DNA from: Lactococcus petauri
GTDB lineage: Bacteria; Bacillota; Bacilli; Lactobacillales; Streptococcaceae
Reading direction: 5' to 3'
Assembly: GCF_002154895.1 (NCBI RefSeq)
Contig: NZ_MUIZ01000001.1
Span: 372,001-436,000, forward strand
Length of the DNA: 64,000 nt
The position numbers and the translations under genes were made by a program. The notes beneath the pieces were generated by a model that saw nothing but the letters and a program-made list of their open reading frames with translations, did not search any database and was not told where the DNA came from. Shown here piece by piece: positions 55,193-64,000 of this stretch (position 1 is the stretch's first letter; each line of letters opens with the position of its first letter).

Positions 55193-55217
55193 AAAAAACA
55201 TCCTTAGGATGTTTTTT
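55193..55217 (-). terminator. Terminator of the atp operon
   Basis: Perfect stem AAAAAACATCC/GGATGTTTTTT with loop TTA and T run on the minus strand, right after atpC. Confidence 0.92.
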
Positions 55218-55226
55218 ATTCTTTTA

Positions 55227-55652
55227 TTAATTGTGTTTCGATACATTCAATCGGTTAATCGCGCGATGAAGTGCAACTTCGGCACGTTTAGCTTCATCAG
55301 TCTTATGTGCCGCTTTAGCTTCTTCAAGCTCTTTTTCAGCACGAAGTTTTGCACGTTCGGCACGTGGAACATCGATATCACGATTACGCTCAGCAGAGTC
55401 TGCGATCACTGTAATCATACTATCCTTCACTTCAATAATACCGCCATTAACAGCAATATAATCAACGTGCTTCACATCATCAGGACGGCGCACCTTAAGT
55501 TCACTGATTTGTAAACCAGCGATTGTGGAAATCATGTTGGGTAAAATCCCCATATCTCCACCAATCGTATGCGCAAGAATGTAGGTTGCATGGTGATCAT
55601 AAACGACACCCGCAGGAGTGATGACTTGAATAGCCATGACATTTTCACTCAT
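55227..55652 (-). CDS. atpC: F1 ATP synthase epsilon subunit
   Basis: A 141-residue subunit with the N-terminal beta barrel ([21 protein letters not shown]) and the C-terminal two-helix part ([25 protein letters not shown]). It couples rotation and inhibits hydrolysis. Last of eight atp genes, 17 bases after atpD, followed by the operon terminator. Confidence 0.96.
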   Translation of the reverse strand: MSENVMAIQVITPAGVVYDHHATYILAHTIGGDMGILPNMISTIAGLQISELKVRRPDDVKHVDYIAVNGGIIEVKDSMITVIADSAERNRDIDVPRAERAKLRAEKELEEAKAAHKTDEAKRAEVALHRAINRLNVSKHN

Positions 55653-55669
55653 TTCAGCAACCTCCTATC

Positions 55670-57109
<1,440 letters not shown>

Positions 57110-57138
57110 TTAATTCTTTAAGAAAGGTTACCACGTGC

Positions 57139-58020
57139 TTAAAGCGCTGAGGCTCCTGCAACAATTTCCGTAATTTCTTGTGTAATTGCTGCTTGACGCG
57201 CGCGGTTATATTGTATTGTCAGATCGTTAATCACTGTTTTAGCATTATCTGTAGCTGTACGCATTGCGGACATACCAGCAGCATGTTCAGCTGTTTTAGC
57301 ATCAACAATCGCACCATAGATCATGCTTTCAGCATATTGAGGTAAAAGTTGATCTAAAATAGCTTCGCGGCTTGGTTCCAGTTCGAAACTCACCAATGAT
57401 ACTGGTGCTTCATCTTCTGGTTCCTCTGATTCATCAAATGTAATCGGAAGCATTTTTTGCATGCGTGCTTCACTTGTCAATGAATTGATATGGTGATTGT
57501 AGCAAACATAGAGTTGATCAAACTCTTCATTTTGATAGCGAGATACAGCTTGACGTACAATTTCACGAACTTCTTCAAAACTTGGTTGGTCAGTCAAACC
57601 ACGTAATTCGTAAGATAATTCTACGTTACGAGAGCGGAAAAAATCAGCTCCTGTTCCACCTAAAGCAAGAATACAATATTCTTCTGGTCCCTGGTGTTTT
57701 TCACGTAATTTATTCATGACTGACTTCAAGATATTAGAGTTGTAACCTCCTACAAGGCCACGATCTGAAGTGATAACTAAATATCCTGTTTTCTTAACGG
57801 GACGTTTAGTCATCATCGGATTTTTAGAAGGGCCACGATCTGCAGCAACCAAGTCGGTTGTCACTTGACGCACCTTATCTGCATAAACCTGATAAGTTTT
57901 CGCAATCTTTTCTGATTTTTGCAATTTCGCTGCAGATACCATTTGCATGGCACCAGTGATATGACTTGTTTTTTCGGTTGAAGCAATTTTTGATTTAATT
58001 TCGCTAAGTGAAGCGCCCAT
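57139..58020 (-). CDS. atpG: F1 ATP synthase gamma subunit
   Basis: The 293-residue rotor stalk. N-terminal helix [30 protein letters not shown] and C-terminal helix [35 protein letters not shown] form the coiled coil; [15 protein letters not shown] is a family mark. Eleven bases after atpA; 59 bases separate it from atpD. Confidence 0.97.
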   Translation of the reverse strand: MGASLSEIKSKIASTEKTSHITGAMQMVSAAKLQKSEKIAKTYQVYADKVRQVTTDLVAADRGPSKNPMMTKRPVKKTGYLVITSDRGLVGGYNSNILKSVMNKLREKHQGPEEYCILALGGTGADFFRSRNVELSYELRGLTDQPSFEEVREIVRQAVSRYQNEEFDQLYVCYNHHINSLTSEARMQKMLPITFDESEEPEDEAPVSLVSFELEPSREAILDQLLPQYAESMIYGAIVDAKTAEHAAGMSAMRTATDNAKTVINDLTIQYNRARQAAITQEITEIVAGASAL

Positions 58021-58031
58021 AATGAACCTCC

Positions 58032-59570
<1,539 letters not shown>

Positions 59571-59605
59571 TTAAATGGCTGAGAATTTTTTCTCAAAGGA
59601 GATTC

Positions 59606-60133
59606 TTAGAGAATCTCTTTGGCAATTTTTGCCAATTGTGATTTGACAGAAGCATCAATGATTTTTCCACGTGAATTTACAATAAATCCACCGACAATCT
59701 TTTCATCTACTGTGTTCACGATTGTTACTTCGTTCAAATCAAATTTCGATTTAGCGAGAGCAACAAATTTTTCGATTTGCGTTTCGGTTAATTTCACGCT
59801 TGAAATGACCTCTACATCAGCAATTCTAAACATATCATCTGCTGTATTTTTAATTTCAGCAAGAATTTCTGCTAAATCAGCTAATCGTCCGTTTGCACGA
59901 ACAGTATCAAGGAAATTTTTCATCAAAGGTGATGAATTTTCTTTGATACTGTCAATAACTTCTGATTTTGCTGCTGTAGAATATACTTCCGTTCCGAAGA
60001 AAGAAGCAAGATCATCTTCTTTAAAAAGTTGTGTCAGTTCGTTAACCTCAGAAAGAATAACTTCTAATTGAGATTGTTCCTCTGCAACTTCAAGCAAGGC
60101 TTTACTGTATTTTTGAGAATTGACTGTTGTCAT
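59606..60133 (-). CDS. atpH: F1 ATP synthase delta subunit
   Basis: A 175-residue peripheral-stalk subunit linking F1 to the b dimer. N-terminal [15 protein letters not shown] and C-terminal [33 protein letters not shown] are typical. I start at the ATG at 60133 with AGGGGG upstream; a TTG two codons earlier (60139) is an alternative. Fourteen bases after atpF. Confidence 0.94.
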   Translation of the reverse strand: MTTVNSQKYSKALLEVAEEQSQLEVILSEVNELTQLFKEDDLASFFGTEVYSTAAKSEVIDSIKENSSPLMKNFLDTVRANGRLADLAEILAEIKNTADDMFRIADVEVISSVKLTETQIEKFVALAKSKFDLNEVTIVNTVDEKIVGGFIVNSRGKIIDASVKSQLAKIAKEIL

Positions 60134-60147
60134 TTTCAACCAACCCC

Positions 60148-60654
60148 CTATTCGCCAAGCTTAGCAATATAGCTGTCAATAAGTTCTGATTGTGCTTGTG
60201 AATCCAAAGATTGACCGATGAGTTTTTCAGCAATTTGTACTGAAATATCAGCAACATCCCCTTTAACTGAACTGAGCGCTTCTTTGCGTTCTTGTTCAAT
60301 ATCTTCTTGGGCACGTTTTTTCACATTCGCAGCTTCTTCATTGGCTGTTGCCAAGATATTTGCACGATTTTGTTTAGCTGTATCATTGGCAGTTTGGATA
60401 ATGTTGGCAGCTTCTTCTTTAGAACCTGCAAGTTCATTTTCACGTTGCGCTAATAATGTTTCTGCTTCTTTTTTTGACAGTTCTGCAGTTGTAATATCGT
60501 TGTTGATTTTATTTGCACGTTCTTCAAAGATACCTGTAATAGCACCCCACGCAAATTTACGAACCAAGATCAGCAAGATGATGAATGCACCGCTGACAAC
60601 GATAATATTACCAAGAACTGTATTCGGAGCAGTTTCTAATAATGTAGTAAGCAT
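60148..60654 (-). CDS. atpF: F0 ATP synthase b subunit
   Basis: A 168-residue stator subunit: one N-terminal membrane segment (about 15-34, [20 protein letters not shown]) and a long charged helix ([31 protein letters not shown]) that forms the dimer. Thirteen bases after atpB. Confidence 0.96.
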   Translation of the reverse strand: MLTTLLETAPNTVLGNIIVVSGAFIILLILVRKFAWGAITGIFEERANKINNDITTAELSKKEAETLLAQRENELAGSKEEAANIIQTANDTAKQNRANILATANEEAANVKKRAQEDIEQERKEALSSVKGDVADISVQIAEKLIGQSLDSQAQSELIDSYIAKLGE

Positions 60655-60667
60655 TTCTACTCCTTTC

Positions 60668-61381
60668 CTAGTGTTCTGCTAAAATTTTGTGGCTAATGTA
60701 AAGATTTGTCAAAAGAACAAATACATAAGCCTGAAGAGATGAAATAAAGATTGAGAATGCTATCCAAGCCATTGCTAAAATCCATGTCACAGGAAGAATA
60801 AACCAACCAGAATCAATCATTCCAGCAATAATCCCTAGAAGAACTTCTCCGGCAAAGATATTACCGTAAAGACGAAGTCCCATAGAAAGGGCATTTGTAA
60901 ACTCTTCCATGATAGTCATCGGAAGCATTGCTTTAGGTTCTTTCCAAAAGGCATTTTTAATATAGCCTTTAAAGCCAAACTGTTTCACACCAAGAGTATT
61001 GGCGAGTACAATGACTAAGACTGCTAAAGTCAAGTCAACTGTTGAGTTTGCTGTTGGAGAGCGCCATAAGCTGATGTCACCCGGTGCAGTGATTTTAGTA
61101 ACTAGCCCAATAATATTCGAAATCAAAAGGAAAGAAAAGAGTGTAAAACTCATGAGGGCATACTTTGGTGACTCTTTAGCACCTAGATTTTCACGTCCGA
61201 TGCCGTTAATAAAGTCAACTACCCACTCAAGGACGTTTTGCTTACCTGTAGGCTTCAGTTGCATATTGCGACTTGCCCAATAAATCAGACCAAAGACAAT
61301 TAAAACGGTCAAAGCTGTCATATATAGAATGACACCGTCAAAAGTTACTGGTCCAACATTAAAAGTCCATGTTGATTCCAT
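60668..61381 (-). CDS. atpB: F0 ATP synthase a subunit
   Basis: The 237-residue proton-channel subunit with five to six membrane segments. The key Arg lies in FTNALSMGLRLYGNIFAGEVLLG, and the C-terminal IFISSLQAYVFVLLTNLYISHK is conserved. After atpE by 54 bases. Confidence 0.97.
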   Translation of the reverse strand: MESTWTFNVGPVTFDGVILYMTALTVLIVFGLIYWASRNMQLKPTGKQNVLEWVVDFINGIGRENLGAKESPKYALMSFTLFSFLLISNIIGLVTKITAPGDISLWRSPTANSTVDLTLAVLVIVLANTLGVKQFGFKGYIKNAFWKEPKAMLPMTIMEEFTNALSMGLRLYGNIFAGEVLLGIIAGMIDSGWFILPVTWILAMAWIAFSIFISSLQAYVFVLLTNLYISHKILAEH

Positions 61382-61435
61382 AGCTAGTCTTCCTTTCTAA
61401 ATAATTGTTGAGTATAAAAGTTAAATCAACGATTT

Positions 61436-61651
<216 letters not shown>

Positions 61652-61702
61652 TTAATGACCTCTTTCTATGTGCGATTTTTCGCAAATTTTTATTACTATG
61701 AA

Positions 61703-61731
61703 ATTATAGTCCTATTCAATCCGTTTGTCAA
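61703..61731 (-). promoter_or_regulatory. Consensus promoter of the atp operon
   Basis: Minus strand -35 TTGACA (61731-61726), 17-base spacer, -10 TATAAT (61708-61703). The leader to atpE is about 45 bases. Confidence 0.92.
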
Positions 61732-61846
61732 AACTTAACCTAAGATTATCAAACATTTTTCTATAAATCGTTCGGCCTTTTTCGAGCAAACGTTTTCTTT
61801 AGGATTTATTTAAGTTTCAAGGTTTTATATTTTAATTTTAAGCTGT

Positions 61847-62623
61847 TTAACTTAGACGTTCTTCTTCCTTATAATCAATAGGAAGCCATTTTAAAACGGT
61901 CTCGATTTGTTTAGTCCAATAGTACCATTCATGTGTACCCGGCGATTTTTCATAACGAAGGTCAAAGCCTTTTTCCTCAAGAAGTTGAGCCGCTCTATTA
62001 TTTCCAGAGATAAGATAATCTTGTTCCCCACACCAACTGTAAAGCTTGGGCTTTTCACCTGCGTGGTGTTCTGCAAGATAGAGAATACTGTTTTCACTAT
62101 CATTAAAGTGATCAAGGTCGCCAAAAATTCCGGTCCAATAAGCTTCATTCTCAGCGCTTTGTTCTTTTAGGTCAGTCATATCTAACGCTCCAGACAAGCT
62201 TGCAGCATAGCTGAAGTTTTCTGTTGCCAAAGCCAGCTTGAATGCGCCATAACCTCCCATAGACAAACCTGCGATAAAATTCTTTTCTCTCTTGCTGCTC
62301 AAGTTAGGAAAGAAATTATGTACCACCTGTGGCAATTCCTTTGCAATTGCATCAAAATATCTCATACCATAATTAGTATTAGTATAGAAGCCCAAATCAG
62401 TTGAAGGCATGACAATGGCAAGTTGAGAATGACGAATCAAACGATCAATCCCCGTTCTTATAAGCCATGAATCTTCATTTCCAGACATCCCATGCAATAG
62501 ATAAAGCACTGGAATATCTTTTCCATCTTTTACACCTGTTTTACTAGCTTCTGGATAAATCACATTAAACTTACGATTCATCCCCAGTACTTCGGAGTAA
62601 TATTCAATATTTATAATAGCCAT
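61847..62623 (-). CDS. estA: Tributyrin esterase EstA
   Basis: A 258-residue alpha/beta-hydrolase of the esterase D/EstA type, active on short-chain acyl esters. The start AIINIEYYSEVLGMNRKFNVIYPE, the oxyanion region LLHGMSGNEDSW, the nucleophile S121 in GLSMGGYG, and the Asp/His of the triad in CGEQDYLIS and GTHEWYYW are visible. GGGAGG six bases before the ATG at 62623 decides the start over the one at 62635. A cre-like site covers the transcription start. It likely lives in the cytoplasm (no signal peptide). Confidence 0.95.
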   Translation of the reverse strand: MAIINIEYYSEVLGMNRKFNVIYPEASKTGVKDGKDIPVLYLLHGMSGNEDSWLIRTGIDRLIRHSQLAIVMPSTDLGFYTNTNYGMRYFDAIAKELPQVVHNFFPNLSSKREKNFIAGLSMGGYGAFKLALATENFSYAASLSGALDMTDLKEQSAENEAYWTGIFGDLDHFNDSENSILYLAEHHAGEKPKLYSWCGEQDYLISGNNRAAQLLEEKGFDLRYEKSPGTHEWYYWTKQIETVLKWLPIDYKEEERLS

Positions 62624-62656
62624 TTTTCCTCCCATCCCGTTTACTTTTATGATTCA

Positions 62657-62682
62657 AGTAAACGTTTCCTACTATTATAACA
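62657..62682 (-). promoter_or_regulatory. Promoter of estA with cre-like site
   Basis: Minus strand extended -10 TGT-TATAAT (-10 at 62679-62674). Just downstream, AGTAAACGTTTCCT (plus strand 62657-62670) has the cre core with both outer positions changed; a CcpA or other LacI-family repressor could sit on the start of transcription. Confidence 0.55.
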
Positions 62683-62777
62683 TAAGAATTATTACATATC
62701 GCCTTATTCTCATTGCTATTCAATCAAAAAGCAACGCTGTTTTGTCATATAGTATGTAACATTTTTTGTACCCGAAC

Positions 62778-64000
62778 TTACTTTACTGTTTGAATTTGCC
62801 AACTGCCTTTTTTATAAAGGAAACGGATTGCTCCTTGCTGGTCTGTCCGATAAATTTTTATTCCTCGTACAGTTAATTGGTGAAGCGTTTCTTGACTCGG
62901 ATGTTTATATCGATTATTCTTTCCAGCAGAAATAAGAGCAACCTTAGGCTTAATCGCTTCTAAAAAACCTTCCTTTGTAGAAGTCTTACTGCCGTGATGT
63001 CCAACTTTTAGGACATCAACCTCTAAATGTGGATATTTTTTCTGGAGTTTACCCTCTCCCTCTTCTTCCAAGTCCCCTGTAAAAAGAAATTTCTTCCCAT
63101 AAAATTCACCAAACGTCACTAAAGAATTATCATTATCGCTTTTACCTTCACCTCCTGTCGTTAAAAACCGAAGATTGCTGTTGAATATAGGGATCTTATC
63201 TCCCTCTTGCACAATGTGAATCTGACTTTTTAAGCTGCTCAGTTTTTTAACAAAATTTTTCTTCTCTAACGCACTAGCTGAGACATAAATTTTTTTTATT
63301 GGTACTTTCTGAGCTACACTCTCCAAGTCTCCAATATGATCCTCATCTGGATGTGTCACAATCAGAACATCTACTTTGCTCACTCCACGCGCTCTCAGAT
63401 AAGGTAGAAGTGTACTTTCAGCATTGCTCTTATAGCTTCCCTCCTTCCACTGCTCATCACCTCTTATTTTTAATCTACCGCCAGTATCTATTAAGATATT
63501 TTGTCTGTTCCACCTGTCTTGCAAGAGAATGCTGTCTCCTTGGCCCACATCTACCATTGTAATGCTTGGGTGTTTAGGATTCTTAACAAGGAAAAAAAGA
63601 AAGAAAAGAACAATTATTACAACTAAGTTCCAGTTTCTTTTTCTATAAAAATCGAGTGCAAGTCCACTTAGCATAAAAAGCAAAAGTAAAAAAATAAGGT
63701 TTGGTTTGCCAAATACAATCGGTTTATCAAATAAACTGCCAACCAGTCTTACTATTGATTCTAAAATAATAAAAAAAGGATTAAGTAATGTAAGATCAAT
63801 GCCGAATAAAGAAAGGAGAAAGACAAAAAGTAAACCCGGCAAAAGTAAAAAATCAAAAATCAGACTAAATAATAAAGTCAATATAATCGATAATGGTTGG
63901 AAAGAATGGAAGTGAAAAATCAAAAGCGGAAGTACTCCAACAGCTAGAACAGTAGAATCAAGTAATGCTCTTTTTAATCCTTTTAGTTCATTGAATTTTT
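62778..64000 (-). CDS. comEC: ComEC/Rec2-type DNA uptake channel, C-terminal part (cut by window edge)
   Basis: The frame is open to base 64000, so the 5' end and most of the channel lie outside. Visible are the end of the competence domain with several membrane segments (LLIFHFHSFQPLSIILTLLF and on, to about VIIVLFFLFF), followed by the metallo-beta-lactamase-like domain: DVGQGDSILL, THPDEDHIGD and VGHHGSKTS motifs. ComEC carries single-stranded DNA across the membrane during transformation. The visible frame has no break. With coiA, it is the second competence gene in the window. Confidence 0.94.
   Translation of the reverse strand, partial: KFNELKGLKRALLDSTVLAVGVLPLLIFHFHSFQPLSIILTLLFSLIFDFLLLPGLLFVFLLSLFGIDLTLLNPFFIILESIVRLVGSLFDKPIVFGKPNLIFLLLLFMLSGLALDFYRKRNWNLVVIIVLFFLFFLVKNPKHPSITMVDVGQGDSILLQDRWNRQNILIDTGGRLKIRGDEQWKEGSYKSNAESTLLPYLRARGVSKVDVLIVTHPDEDHIGDLESVAQKVPIKKIYVSASALEKKNFVKKLSSLKSQIHIVQEGDKIPIFNSNLRFLTTGGEGKSDNDNSLVTFGEFYGKKFLFTGDLEEEGEGKLQKKYPHLEVDVLKVGHHGSKTSTKEGFLEAIKPKVALISAGKNNRYKHPSQETLHQLTVRGIKIYRTDQQGAIRFLYKKGSWQIQTVK

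Noticed and set aside
60218-60682. 154-residue frame opposite atpF
   Set aside because: Shadow of the atpF coiled-coil codons; the 150-residue frame opposite atpH (59619-60071) is the same kind.

Overview
The window looks like core chromosome of a low-GC, Gram-positive member of the order Lactobacillales, most likely the genus Lactococcus (I would guess the L. garvieae/petauri/formosensis side, not L. lactis itself, but the sequence alone does not prove the species). The reasons are a 258-residue tributyrin esterase of the EstA type, a GlnP with two fused substrate-binding domains followed by glnQ, an hrcA-grpE-dnaK operon without dnaJ, a fruRKA operon, an F-type ATPase operon that starts with the c subunit, a coiA-pepF-methyltransferase-prsA block, and regulatory sites of the expected kinds (PurBox, GlnR box, CIRCE, cre, T-box, L-box). 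Nearly all genes lie on the minus strand; only the HAD phosphatase (8.3 kb), the HD protein (11.9 kb), a 69-residue orphan (12.9 kb) and glnPQ (29.7-32.6 kb) are on the plus strand. I see no insertion sequence, prophage, tRNA, rRNA, CRISPR array or plasmid-type gene.

Layout: 0-5.3 kb, the 5' part of alaS with its alanine T-box, then prsA, an O-methyltransferase, pepF and coiA. 5.3-13.1 kb, single genes: a YdcF-type membrane protein, a purine permease with PurBoxes, a HAD phosphatase, a Bax-inhibitor-like protein, ung with a GyrI-like protein, rpsT, an HD protein and a small orphan. 13.1-18 kb, an overlapping run aroA-aroK-phosphatase-recD2. 18-23.6 kb, a Bce/Yxd-type peptide-sensing and detoxification module (YxeA-like protein, ABC transporter, small membrane protein, two-component system, acetyltransferase). 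23.7-28.8 kb, aroE-aroB-(broken DUF1697 gene)-YdcZ transporter-UPF0637-aroC. 28.8-38.9 kb, dedA, glnPQ under a GlnR box, murD-murG-divIB, and an amino-acid ABC transporter behind a lysine riboswitch. 39-46.1 kb, covRS, a YceD-like gene, ribosomal protein L31 type B and fruRKA with a cre site. 46.2-50.5 kb, an Spx paralogue and hrcA-grpE-dnaK with two CIRCE operators. 50.5-55 kb, small membrane protein, VanY-type carboxypeptidase, phosphatase, a hydroxyisocaproate-type dehydrogenase, a proline-repeat surface protein and its unknown neighbour. 55.2-61.7 kb, atpEBFHAGDC. 61.8-64 kb, estA and the 3' part of comEC, which runs off the window.

How the genes work together: the two aro clusters cover five shikimate-pathway steps (AroB, AroE, AroK, AroA, AroC). 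MurD-MurG-DivIB, the carboxypeptidase and PrsA serve envelope growth. GlnPQ and the riboswitch-controlled transporter supply amino acids under nitrogen and lysine control. CoiA and ComEC are two pieces of the DNA-uptake machinery at opposite ends of the window.

The least ordinary items are: a CIRCE operator embedded in a 23-bp perfect inverted repeat that also looks like the terminator of the preceding gene; two genes whose promoters sit exactly six bases from the start codon (probable leaderless mRNAs); a decayed DUF1697 gene that still keeps its stop/start overlaps with both neighbours; a surface protein with LPYTW where LPXTG is expected; an Spx paralogue without the CXXC switch; and a structured leader with a five-codon ORF in front of a GyrI-like gene that has no ribosome-binding site of its own. 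I found no clear new defence or mobile system.
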